Below, in pieces: positions 46,996 to 58,458 of a DNA stretch of 64,000 nt (positions are counted from its first letter, which is position 1; every line of letters begins with the position of its first letter). Position numbers and translations under genes: made by a program. Source of the DNA: Neolentinus lepideus HHB14362 ss-1 (lineage: Eukaryota; Basidiomycota; Agaricomycetes; Gloeophyllales; Gloeophyllaceae); the NCBI GenBank assembly GCA_001632425.1, contig KV425565.1, forward strand, positions 386,016-450,015, written 5' to 3'. Under the pieces are notes generated by a model. That model made no database searches. It was not told the origin of the DNA and saw only the letters and a program-made list of their open reading frames with translations.

Positions 46996-49900
46996 CTAGC
47001 GCCGGAGGGCAGAAAGCATCTTGGCCAAGGCATTGATCTGCCCCTTCTGCACTTTCTTCGGGCTGCCTTCATGGAATTCCTCATCCCCAGGCGAAGCATC
47101 ACCGTGGAGATCGGTGGTGCTGGTGGACGCATCTTGCCTCTGGCTAAGGGGGCTCTTCTGGTGCCCAGGGCGCTCACTGATAGTGTCCAGGTTCGGGTTC
47201 GGCTTGCGAGTCCGAGCCTTACGGACGGGAGGTTGTCCGAATATATCACCGACTGGTTTGGGGTGTAGTTGACGGGGAAGCTCATGCAGCTCCCAAGGCA
47301 TACCTGTCATGACTGTGATAACAATTAGCCTAAGAGTCTCCAGAGGTTGCAGCTGATTATACTCACATTTGACATTGGGAGGAATATCCCTAGGCCGGTC
47401 TTGTCCGTAAGGTGACCTGCCTACAGGGGGTCCCTGAGGCTTAGGGGCGGGGTTCCTCCAGCTACCAGACGAAACGCTAGTCGCGACCGTAGACACACTC
47501 ACCCTGCTACCATTGCTGTAGCGGGTGAACGCAGACGTAGACATGCCAGCACTAGACGTCGATATCATAGAGCTGCGCCAGTTGCTCGAAGCCATCGAGC
47601 TCGAACTTGACGCAACCTGGCGACCACTGCGCGTGCTCGTCGGCGAGACCCCGCGCTTCTCAACGTTGCTGGACCAGCGTTCGATGTTGACCGAAGACGA
47701 GGACGCAGGACCCCAGGTGGCTGAGTTGCCTTCGTTGCGAACCGGAGGCTGAGGGGTGGAGAGAACAGGAGTCGAGTCCTTGATCCGGTTTTGACGGCCA
47801 CGAGACCAAGGCTCTTGACGATCCGCTGGCGCTGAATGATGAACCGGAGGTGCCTCCAATCCCATAATGAGACTCGTCACATTACTCGCAGTAGCAGACA
47901 TTACTTTGCCATTCCCATAGCTAGACGCAGTCTCCATCTCCACAGCGCGATCGGTCGAGGACGCTGTCGAAGTGGTCCTTCCAAAGCCCAGCTTCCACTT
48001 GCTCGCCTTCTTCGAGACGGCGGAGACAGCTGGGACAGCCGGGGTACTCGCATACGAGTCCGTCGGCGAATTGAAACTCGAAACGAACGACGAGGACCGG
48101 GACGTCCGGCTGAGCTCCCGCGCCAACGCCTGCGACGCACTCGCCAGCATCTCCGAGGTCCGATTTTCCTCCTCAACACCACTCACCACCCCCACCACGC
48201 TAGGCGCATTCGTAGCCAGCGGTGATGCCACACCCATGCCCTTACCCTTCCGACCCCGCTTCCTCCTCTTCGTCGTAGACGTCGATCTCGACGCAGTCTC
48301 TACCTCTGCCGATTCCATTTCTGCCTCCTCCTCCAACACCTCCGGCACAGTCTCCTCCAAACGCATCACCTCTGGCCTCTCCTCTTCCTCCAACGCCGGC
48401 CCCAGACTCGGCTGCCTCGACCCCAACGTGCCCGTCGCCCTGGAAAGACTTGCCTGCCTGCTCGCCTGCCTCGAACTCGGCCGCCTCGAGCACGGCACCG
48501 AGCTAATCGGATGGCCCTGCACACTGCTGACGCTCACGACACGCCTGTGACCGCTGCTCTCGCCATCGATGCCGAACAGCGCAGGTAAGTCCCGTGCCCA
48601 CTTCCCAAACGCCCTCGCGGACACCCGCTTTGTGTCATCCTGCGAGTCGTCGAGGATACAAAAGACGTTCTCAGCAAGGTACTTCGCAACGGGCTCGGTC
48701 ATGCCCGGGAAGCGGCCGAGGAGGAAGGGGACAGGGTGCTGGCGGAACAGCGTGAACGAAGAGCAGACACCCTCGGTCGTGTCTGTCCATGGATTAAAGT
48801 GATACAGCCTAGATTGTCGCGAATCCAGACATCGCGCCACAGACGTAAAACGTTGTAGAGATGGGAAAAAGAAGTCGAGAACGATGCGAGAAAGAGTATA
48901 GTTAGCTCAGGGTTCATATCTCTGCAGTCTGGTGACGAGCCCACGCACATATTAATCAGGACAATCCCGAGCGACCAGACATCGGAACCACGGGGCAGAT
49001 AGGTAGGTGCAACATTGTTTCTGCATTCTAAAAACAACCAGCCACAAACCCGCCGGTCAGCTCTCGTCCGCCGATCGTGCATAGCGACCGAAGAACAGGA
49101 ACTCACCGAAGCTCATGTACGGCGCGCTCCCACAGTCCATATCCGAGCTCTCCCAATCCCTCGTGCTGAGCCCAAAGTCGGTCAGCTTCACAATAACCTT
49201 GCGCTCGCGCTCTTTCCCGCTCTCCTTGTCCGCCCACCCGTCCGTGACGAGAAAGTTCTCCGGCTTGATGTCCCGGTGGAACACGCCCACGTCGTGGATT
49301 GCCGCGACCGCCTCGCACATCTGTGCAAACATGCTCGCGACGAGCTTCAGTCGCGTGCGCGACAGCAGCGTCGTGGGGTTGTGCGACGCCAAAAGACCAG
49401 GCGTCGGCGGTGTCGGCGGCGAGGGGGAGGGCCCACCCTCCGAGGTCGGGGTGAGAGGGGGTGTCGAGGGCGTCGAAGGTGGCTGCGGAGAGTAGTGGTC
49501 GCGCGATTGTTCCAAGAAATAAAACAGATCCTCGCCCGGGACAAACTCAAGAAGCAAGAGTAGGTAGGAGTCGGTTTCGAGAGTCCGGTGTAACGTGACG
49601 ATGTTCGGGTGAGGCGGGAGGGACTGGTGGATGGTCACCTGCGAGATCACAGTCGATTAGATTGTACGCTACTTGAAAATGAATGCATATATGCGCACCT
49701 CTGTCATCTGCGCCTCCAAAGCCTCCTCGTCGAGGTTCGCCTTGGACAGGCACTTGACCGCAAACTCTTGCCCATACTCCACTGACACCCTGCCGAGCGA
49801 TTTCGCGCTGAAACCATCATCGAGCTCCATCGCTCCGACGGCAGACACATGTCCGTGTCCGCTGTCGCTGGGCACGCTGCGACTAAGCACTTCTTTGACC

Positions 49901-50628
49901 AGATAGACGACTGCGTAGCTGCCAGTGCCGAGCCGGCGCACAACTTCGAACTCCCGTAAGGGCTCCTGGACGTCCGTTGGAGGGGCGGTGGAGGGGACGT
50001 TCGCACTGGCGTCGATGGGCACGAGCCGCACGGTCTCGCCGTCGAGCTGGAGGCCCTCGCCGATGCAGTCGCCCGGGTACAGGATGTCCTGCACGCCCGA
50101 CGAGGATGCGCTGGAGAACCGCCGGGCTGGAGGTCTCGGGCTGTCGACATTGCGAGGGACAGGAGAGGAAGTCTGGCGCGGCGAAGAGAGGTAGGGGGAA
50201 CGAGGAACATACTTGGGAACCTGTGGCGAGGGAGAGGAAGGGAAGGAAGACTTTGGGGAAGGAGAGATGCAAGAAGCGGGGGCATGACGAGGAATAGAAG
50301 ATACATTTGAAGCAGTAGAGATAGAAAGCGGGATTGCGTGGGGATGCGGAAGACATGCAAAAGCAGAAGTGGTGGGAATGGATTGCGAGCTGTGATTATC
50401 GTAGCTGGAAGCAGAAGAAGAGGGAAGACGCCTGATGGCGCTGCGCTGAAACACGCCCATGGGGCCACGACGCTCCCTGGGAGCGGTCACGACGGACTGC
50501 GAGTCATTATGGGTGGTATTAGTAGAACGCAGAGAGGAGATAGAGTCGCTGCTGATATTATCCTTGTCTTTGGGCTTGAGGGAGGGCTGGGAGGGGATGG
50601 GAAAAGGCTGGACGGTGTACTGCAACAT
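46996..50628 (-). CDS. Ser/Thr protein kinase, Ran1/Ksp1-like, with long disordered regions
   Basis: Five exons (49699-50628, 49107-49638, 48949-49027, 47367-48808, 46996-47303) give 1096 aa. Residues 1-~215 are Ser/Pro-rich. The kinase domain follows: glycine loop RLGTGSYAVVY, catalytic Lys in FAVKCLSK, HPNIVTLHRTLET, FVPGEDLFYFLEQ, HRDIKPENFLV, KLTDFGLST, the activation segment SAPYMSFE, and DVWSLGIVLINMLYHFNPW. The DLFYFLE / LINMLY.NPW pattern fits fungal Ran1/Ksp1 kinases, which act in nutrient and meiosis control. A Pro/Thr/Ser insert of ~45 residues sits inside the domain between the hinge and helix E. The C-terminal ~600 residues are low complexity and end in GQINALAKMLSALRR. The intron at 47304-47366 is 63 nt, in frame and stop-free. 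All catalytic residues are intact. Confidence 0.9.
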
Positions 50629-53210
50629 TAGCGAAGCGGTAGGGAGTCGAAGCCTTGCAAGCGCTCAGTTCTCAGCAAAGAGACGGCGGTTCTTCAGACA
50701 AGACCTGCTGATTGTCTGGGGTAGGAAACAAGGAACATGCAGCAGGCGACTCTCAGGGAAGGGGAGAGCCCCGTCGACGTCGCAGGCGATAGCAAGAAGA
50801 AAGCTGTGTGGGGTCAGAGGGCGGTGGTTATAAGAGAAAGGAAACTGACCGAGTTTCCAATTGCACGACCAGGTTGACGGCAACGACGGGCGAGAGCAGA
50901 TGGGGGAGGAAGAGAGAGGAGGGAAGGGCGGACTCGTAAATCAGAGGAGGCGGGAAGAGGTGACCATGTGCTTTGGAGGCTTCTAGTCCACGCGTGCTCG
51001 TCAACGTATCACGTTAAGTCCCGTCCCATGCTGCACTGCCCTTATTATTGCTCTGTTTTTATCACAACACCTCTCAACCGGACAGTCTTAATCCGAATGC
51101 AACAGCCGCTGCGATGCACCGCAGCATACCAGCAAATATCCTTCCAAATATCCCTCTTATCGCCCACATGCTGGACGGGCCACTGCGCAGCTCCTTCACC
51201 CAAGTTTAGCCACCAGATCAGCCGGAAAAGATGCTGTCCTCCTCTCCAACGTGCTTTCGGTGCTTTCGGTCCACGTCGGCGTCTAAACTGGACACGTATA
51301 CAGGACTTGCATCCGGGTACACGCCGGGTACAGGCACGTCTCCCAAACCTAGTCTTTCCGCATTGTTCTGCCCGTCTGACTGCACAGGTACCCGCCGGCG
51401 CTGTCTCCTCTCAGCGAACAATCTTTGATCCCGGTACAATGCCACACGTATCGACAACGCCGTTGGTTTCACGAATGTCTGGCTTCGACACGATTTTACG
51501 TATATTCCAAGCCGGTTTATACACTGCCTGCGCACGTTCTCTCTTTAGCATATGCTCCCGTGAAAGTATTGTTTCCACAATTCACTCTCCTGATCTTGTG
51601 AAAGTACCAGGGTCATATTAATGTTATTTGTGTCACTCATCGCATGTGCCCCACGTCAAACTCTGTCTACACCGTATCACACCGCCAAGGATGCCACTGC
51701 TATTCCGCCGTGTCGGCTCAATTCACTGAAAGATACGTTCTAGAGCCGGCACCTAACCCGATGCATCGCAGTACTTCCCTCGAAGAATGCAAGCTGAAGA
51801 ATAGACATATGCTCATGCTCTCGATCCCCGCTCTGTTTTAGACTTTTTGCCCGACTTGGTGCAAGCTGGGTCAAGTGTGGCGAAACACTCACAGAACACC
51901 CGTCTAGTTCACTACTTGGTATCCTTCTTGAGTCCTTCTACGGGCGGTCTGGCTAAATCACCTTTGTACAATCGTATTCATTCGCACACTGCGTCCCTTT
52001 CGCCGCGGTGCTCGGATTCCCCGGACAAGGCACTCCCCACCGCCCTAGCCAAACTGGATCCATCACTCGCGTCCCTGTCCATATGCGCCCAGCGCTGCAG
52101 CCCTTGCGCATCACCACGAGGCTTTACGACACAGTCTGTCGTAAACGCTAACCGTAATCCTTAGTCTGACTACAGTACGAAATACCTCTCCTCGTCTGAC
52201 GTCTTCCATCGGGATCTATATCCCTAGGCTTTGCAGGCATAAGCAAGCTGACGCCTCCTTGTAGAGTGAATCAAGCTTAGTGAATCAAGCTTGAGTTTGA
52301 TTCACTCTACAAGGCTGGGAATCATTAATCAAGTACCGTACACCATGTCACCCATGCCTAACGTCTTCCTGGCTTCTTACTAATATCGAGGTTACTCTGC
52401 CCCCGTCCTCGTCGCCCAAATTCGAACCATTCGCGTCTCCAAGGCCGCCTCGTGCATGCGCGTTCGCGGCGCTTGCATTCCCTTATAACCTTTGAGCTTC
52501 GTCCAGACTTCCTAATTTCCAAGCTTACGTCGGCTCCGTGGTCTTCTCGATTAGCCGCTGGAGCCTGTGGTCTTCTTTGCCAGCACAATTTGGACGATCC
52601 CGTTCGCGGCATCCGTATCCTCGACACCCGCTCTCCGGCCCCAACGAAGACGGAACCAGTGGTCACTGGTCACTTCCACGGCGCTCATTAATGAGCGTCA
52701 AGCCGTTCATGTATCAGCATCGAATCCCTTATCCACACCAGTGCTTCTCGGATCCGAGACCCTCATATCTGTGCGCCGCGCTTCTATGCTTCTATAATAT
52801 GCCAACGGTTTCTAAGATCGTCGCGCGTTGCAAGCTTTGGGGCACAGGGTTGCTATGCCTGCTGTAAGAATTCGATGCCACTTTGTATTAGTACCGGTTG
52901 TGATTATGTCCGGAGGGTGTGCACGTGTGGCCAGGCTCGTAGAGCAGTTGGCGGACATTCGAGTCGTTGGTGCGGTGTACATTCGTATCGCTGCCTTTGC
53001 TTCAGAACTCCTTGCAATGCTATTTTACTGCTGCCGATGATTCATTCGGTTGATGGTGTGTGACAGATGTGCCCAGGGCATTTTTATAATCGATACATAG
53101 GATTCGAGCAATACAATCATCAATTTACGAGAGGCTGATGTCTTGTAAATACTATCCAATAGCACAACAAACAGAGAACTCGCTCTCGCTCAGCGCTCAG
53201 CAGCCGCTGT
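50629..53210. other. Large gene-free region upstream of the kinase
   Basis: About 2.6 kb. Sequence near 50640-50960 is purine-rich and likely 5' leader/promoter of the minus-strand kinase. ORFs at 50968-51621, 51218-51535 and 52358-52867 sit opposite each other and have no domain or codon pattern I trust. The one clear structure is the inverted repeat at 52257-52314. Confidence 0.45.
52257..52314. repeat. Perfect 18-bp inverted repeat with 22-bp loop
   Basis: Left arm CCTTGTAGAGTGAATCAA (52257-52274) is the exact reverse complement of the right arm TTGATTCACTCTACAAGG (52297-52314). The loop repeats part of the arm (GTGAATCAAGCTT). It could be a small foldback element, a transposon footprint or a hairpin in a transcript. 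Confidence 0.85.
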
Positions 53211-55868
53211 CTACTCCTCAGCCCCCTCGTCCTCCTGCGCGCGCGGAGCATCCAGCACCTCCCTCCACCTCTCCTCCAACTCCGCCCTCCGTCCATCCCC
53301 ACACACCACCCTCCCCCTCGCGATCACCTCGCCCACCTTCTCCCCTCGTCCCCTCCCTACCAGCCACCCCGCATACTGCACACACGCGGCGACCGCGTCC
53401 ACACGCCGCCACTCCTCATGCACCGCCTCCACCGCCTCTGCGTCCTCGCACCCGCTTAGCAGCCTGAACACTTCTCCCCACACGCGCGCAGACACGAAGT
53501 ACTCCCGCGCCAGGCCGCGCACGAGCCTCGCGTCGGCCACCTGTGGCGGCTTCTGATGCAGCGCGACGTACCGCAGCAGCAGGTCGTCGTGCACACCGCG
53601 AAGGCGCTCGCCCCGCATGCTTTCTCGTAGCAGTGCCTAGAAGGAAGGGGAAGAGTGCATCAGAATCGTACTCCTAACCAGAGCGCGCGTGTCACTGCGG
53701 CCTGAGCTCACCTCGACCAATCGAATCTTCTCTGCCCTAGTGGCGGCGCTGTCCTCCTCCATACGCTCCAACCCCCACGCCCAGACCTGCTTCACGGCGG
53801 CTGAATCGGCTTCGTTTTCCCCACTCACCGCTTTCCTCGCTTCCTCCCACACCTTCAGCACCTCCTGGCCCCCGCTGAACTCGCTCTCAATTTCCAACCG
53901 TGCCAGCCAGACTTGTGGCCAGCCGTCTTGGTCTTGGCTCTGCTGCTGCTGCGATGCGTATTTTCTTGCGAGCTTTAGCAGTTTCTTGTCCGGATATGTG
54001 GACGGTCGAAGCTGCAGGAGGAGCCGAAGATGGGCGGCGAGAAGGATTGGTGATGGTGACGATGACTGGGAAACCAAGGAGTGTAAGGATGAGAGGAGGT
54101 ACAGTTTCTGTATTCGGAGTAGGATATGATCAACATCTCAGCATTAGCATGCTCGGCTGCAGAATGACTGGTGCCAAGACACGTACCAAGTTCTCGTCCA
54201 AATCCTCTTTATTGCACCAGCTCACAACAAACTCCACATACTCTTTCTCCATCGCCTGACCTCTATCCTCACCCTTCTTGCTGATCCGAACCTGCTCGGC
54301 GCCCCATATCTCCTTTACGCCTCTCGCCATCGCTTCATTGGCACTTCGCAGAGCATCAACCAGGTCGGCATCTTTGTCATGGAAGAATCTTTGTGCGAGA
54401 AGACGCACGGCGCCAGGCTCGGTGGATAACGTCTCTCTCAGTAGAGTATATAGATGCTCAAGAAAAGACGCGCGTAATGATGGTGGGGAGGGGTAAGCCG
54501 TGAGGAGATCGTGGAGAGAGGAGAATAGAGATAGGTTGGGGAGCGCTACGACGAGAATCAGCTGATGTGACTACTGCATGTTTAGTAGACGGACATACCC
54601 TTTACGGCGTTCGATATCACAGCTTTAACGATCGCGCCATCCAAAATCTGTCTCCTAGCTTCCTCGCTCTCATCTCCTCGCTCCGCCTCCCCTCCCCCAT
54701 CCTCGTCCATCCCATCCTCGTCCACTCCGACATCCTCTCCCACACCCTCCTTATCTCCACCAAGCACTTGACCAATCACTTTCCTCTGCTTCTCCTTCAC
54801 TTTGCCCTTCGTGTCGAGCCCAAGCACACTCCACCGTCTCCTGACGCTCTCCACCCACCCCATCTCCATTTTCACATACTCCCGCCACATCTCTACGCTC
54901 TCGGGATTCATCCGAATACCTCGCTGGAGTAGTGTACGCGCTGCAGAGGGTGAGAGCCGGGAAAGCTCATGCTGGGCGGCAAGAACATAGAGCGGTGGGT
55001 GGGTTGGATGCAACTGTAAAGCGCTATTTAACAACCGCACGAGTCCGTCAGTAATAGATAGCTAATAAAACGTTGAATATATAGTAGTTATTCATGCACT
55101 CACCGAGCAGTTATCCTCCCCACCAGCGCCTTAGCACCCTCTTTTTTAGCTAGCTCAATGTATTGAATCCATAGTCCAACATCTCCTTTGAATTTCTTCA
55201 GAGCACGTTCGAAGATGTGGAATTGCCGGCGAACGAGCGCATAGTCAGAGATAGATGGTTCTGACTTCTGTAGGTCTGGTAATCAAGTCAGAGCTATCTT
55301 TAAGTGGATCGCAACTTGGCATGTTGGTAGGGCAATATAAGGAAGTTGCTGAGAGGCATTGCAAGAAAAGGTAACCTATGTGGGACATTGAAAATGCACG
55401 GAATCAGCTCTTGACCACTCAGACGTGCAAAATGTCCCACATAGGGCACCAATCCGGGGAGAAGGGTGAGTTTAAAAACTGCACTTACTCAATCTCTCAA
55501 CTCTCTTCCTTCTTAATGTCTCCAGCCCCATCTCATACGCCGCATACCTCAGAAAATCTGCCTTCTTCGGAATACGCCTGACCAAAGGGGTTTCGTACGC
55601 GGTCCGCTTCTTCATGATGTGTTTTGTCTCATTCTGACATCCATCGAAGAATGTTGCGTTATTGGAGCGTAATAGGGAGGGGCATGGGTAAATAAGCCTC
55701 GTATTCGCAAACGTAAAGGTGGGTTCTGTTCACTCACTTGTGTGAAAAGACCTTTCTGGACCAGGTCCTTTAGCTCAGAGAGCATCTGAGGATATCATAG
55801 GACCATCTTCTACACGAAAACCAGAATTAACGGCATACCTGCTCTTGCTGAAATTGCACCCTCTCCAT
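53211..55868 (-). CDS. UTP6: U3 small nucleolar RNA-associated protein 6
   Basis: Component of the SSU processome (UTP-B complex) that matures 18S rRNA in the nucleolus. The start is firm: exon 1 55839-55868 and exon 2 55738-55785 give MERVQFQQEQMLSELKDLVQ, then KGLFTQ, joining exon 3 NETKHIMKKRTAYETPLVRR and FLRYAAYEMGLETLRRKR. The next exon (from 55275) is LQKSEPSISDYALVRRQF. These are the hallmark UTP6 N-terminal segments. HAT repeats follow (LHPTHPPLYVLAAQHELSRL, GIRMNPESVEMWREYVKMEM, a Lys/Glu/Asp-rich insert, LARLEIESEFSG, VKQVWAWGLERME) down to the end DAPRAQEDEGAEE at 53211. The intron 55276-55488 is 213 nt, about four times the local norm, and holds a hairpin. Internal junctions between 53.6 and 55.1 kb were not all fixed. 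Confidence 0.87.
55375..55445. repeat. UTP6: 15-bp inverted repeat inside a UTP6 intron
   Basis: CCTATGTGGGACATT (55375-55389) and AATGTCCCACATAGG (55431-55445) are perfect reverse complements. TGCACG/CGTGCA words continue the symmetry inward with a small mismatch bulge. They lie entirely within the 213-nt intron 55276-55488. Confidence 0.85.
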
Positions 55869-56240
55869 ACTGTAGAGCTATGATCCTGTATCGTAGTCTT
55901 GACCAAACGGTGCAAATTTTGGATGAGCCTGAAATAAAGGCAAGCGACTAACCCAGAGCGGGATTAGAGTACTTTTATAATTTGGCTAGCGAGCAATAGC
56001 GCAATAATACTGGGCGCCGCTGTGTGGAGTCGTTATCTGCGTCTGGCACGGAATCAGAAGAGGCTGAGAAAGTACATAAAGCAGAGTCCGTGAAAGCGCG
56101 CTGAAAGCCGGCTCTTGCTGTTGATGTGAACCTGAAACCGCCGTCGTCCAGCGGAGTGCCAAAATTGCCTACCGCTCAATTACCTCCTTATTCCCCTCCT
56201 TGACGTTGCCAGCGCGTTCTGCTTGTTTATTGAGTGTACG
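55869..56240. promoter_or_regulatory. Divergent promoter region between UTP6 and the 56.2-kb gene
   Basis: 372 bp separate two divergent starts, so it probably carries both promoters. No coding feature; no motif assigned. Confidence 0.5.
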
Positions 56241-57741
56241 ATGCCCCAGAAAACACAGAGACCTGGCTTGACTCGCACGCATTCTCGATCTTCGTCTGGC
56301 GGATCCTCCAAACTTGGGTTGAACTTGCAATTCACTCAGAAAGACCAGGCGCCACCAAAGTTTACCGATAAGAGCAAGAAAAACGGTCTGATGTATCATG
56401 AGGCAAGTATATTATGCGTTGTATCCCTCGATCGCTGTTATATCGGCAGTGCATCGATTTTGAGCTCGCCTAAGTTGTCCATCTAATCTGACTGGTATGC
56501 TGTAGCCGCCGCAACGGACAACATCTGCCTTTCCTCGGACAAACAGCAAGCAACGTGTTCGTTCGAAGGAGCAAATCCAACCCGTAATATTAAAGAAACA
56601 TGCGCCGCTGACGCATGATATCAAACCGCGTGCAGGCAAACACAAGGTCGATTTCTCGATCGCCAGTCCGAGTAGCGACGACGACGATGACGAGTGGGTA
56701 TCCAGCGGAGCGCCGAGTCGCCAGGACTCGGACGCGGAGACGGATAAAGTCTCGCAGGTGGTGAGGACGCCGGTCGCAACTCGGCCTCCCCAACAACTCC
56801 CATCCCCGCCTCCCCAGCCTCGCATCGAGTTATCTCGACCGCAGCCGCCACCGCCACTCCCAAAGATCGATGCACTAGGATTAGACACGCCACGTGCAGA
56901 GTCCTCTCTATCTCGAGTTCCGACCGCCCAGCCCAATGAGTCGTTAGCACAGGTAGCCCCCGCTCGTGTGCCCTCGGCGCCTCCAAGGTTCGAGGAGCAC
57001 GGAGAGGCGCAGCAGGAGCCGTATCTGGATGATCGCTCGAAGACTCCTACCTCCCTCTCGCATAACCGGTCAGCATCTAAGCGACAATCCTCCCAATTCA
57101 CCATGTCCCGCCCTCCATCCATGTACTCCATCACGAGCAGAGGCGACGGACCCCTCCGACCACACCCGCTCATCCGGGGGCACTCCTACGGCCAAGGCAT
57201 CCAGCCACTGAAGCCTACACCTCTCGCGCCCCTCACCGTCACTGCTGACACAGCTTCCGCGAAACTTTCGTCATCAACTTCCCCGCCTTCGTCCATGGTG
57301 GGAAAGTTCGCATCCTCCCCGTCCTCCCCCGAATCGGTCGGTTCGCCATCTCAAGCCTCTCTCCGGCGGACGTCCATCTCCTCAGCACGCTCCGTCGCCA
57401 CGCTCCCCAGCAGCGTCGCGCCCTCGCATACCGCAGGCCGATCAGGCCACGATCGCCATCGCACGCTCTCCACCATCTCCTCGTCTTCAACAGGCTCCAT
57501 GGCCGTGCTCTCTTCTCTTGCACATAATCATCTCCCTCCGGCTTCGCGCCCTGCAACCCCGTCGTTCGTTTCACATTTCCCTCCACCGCCACCCAATATC
57601 GAGTCGATCCATCCCTTACTTCCTCCGCCATACCTCACCACGCATCTCACCGTGGTCGCGTACCGGAATCCCATCCAGGAGTCTTTTGACCGAGTCGATA
57701 GGGCCAAGCAACAAATGGCGAGGTCAGCCTCGTCCCATTAG
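56241..57741 (+). CDS. Ser/Pro-rich protein of unknown function with GC-AG intron
   Basis: Two exons (56241-56402 and 56506-57741) give 465 aa. The intron uses a GC donor (GAG|GCAAGT) with a normal TGTAG acceptor; only this joins the frames (HE to PPQRTTS). The protein opens MPQKTQRPGLTRTHSRSSSG, then GLNLQFTQKDQAPPKF, an acidic patch SSDDDDDEWVSSGAPSR, and long Ser/Pro/Thr-rich disordered sequence (RPPSMYSITSRGDGPLRP). It ends in a conserved-looking C-terminal motif: LPPPYLTTHLTVVAYRNP, then FDRVDRAKQQMA. I do not recognise a named domain; acidic W patches and Ser/Arg clusters suggest a phosphorylated regulatory or adaptor protein, which is inference. Confidence 0.82.
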
Positions 57742-58458
57742 TCTTATTGTACATTTTTGTAATACTTGTGAGTGCCTTCTCTCTGTTCGTCTTTCAAACT
57801 CACGACTAACGGAATCTCCCAGGCATTTGAATCTGCTTTCCAGCATTCATGACATGCATGCCCCTTGGACGTTAGATAACGATGAAATTCTGGATCCCTT
57901 CTGTCTGTACTCGTAAATTGATGCATTATTTATCACGTCCCGGTAACCCCCATCCGAAATATAGACTATCGTGTTTGTTGTGCTAACCACCGCAGCCTCT
58001 GCTTCGTCGATCTCTCAATACCGCTATTCGGGATGTGCAGTTACAGGTGCGTGCGGCACTAGCATAGCCTATCATGCAGTTGCCAGTCAGTCTATCCTAG
58101 CCCGATGCGTCACGACGCCAGTAGCTCTGTTATACGGAAATGGAAGCAGGCCGGTCATTGAAGACGTCAAGTACTCACCGAAGATATACAGCATTGGAAG
58201 GTTTACAAGAATGACTGCGCTAACTCAAGATGATCTAGTGCATAGGTGTGCATAGGTATACTTGTCCTCTATATGTTTCCACCACTTTCTTGTCGGTACG
58301 TACTTCCGCTCGGGCAACAGGTAAGTGTCTCTTTTACGTTCATGCAGAGACTTTTGAAAAGTAGCAAGGCTACGATTCTTCAATGGGACACTGCGCGCAC
58401 ATTCACGCCTTGTCTCGCGAGGTTGAAGCCCAAAAATGATTGACTACTCTAATTTTAT
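57742..58458. other. Intergenic between convergent genes
   Basis: About 700 bp with no supported gene. The plus ORFs at 57971-58443 are short and featureless. Confidence 0.5.

Noticed and set aside
47972..48550. 192-aa plus-strand ORF
   Set aside because: Antisense to the low-complexity Ser/Glu/Arg region of the Ran1/Ksp1-like kinase.
49704..50468. 254-aa minus-strand ORF overlapping kinase exon 1
   Set aside because: It is the +1 frame of the true exon, lacks kinase motifs and has skewed Ser/Arg/Leu composition.
51218..51621. Possible gene in the 51-kb region
   Set aside because: Opposing ORFs of similar length, no domains, no consistent introns; better explained as chance in promoter-side DNA.
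56412..57173. 253-aa minus-strand ORF
   Set aside because: Antisense to the Ser/Pro-rich gene at 56241-57741, whose frame joins well to its first exon.
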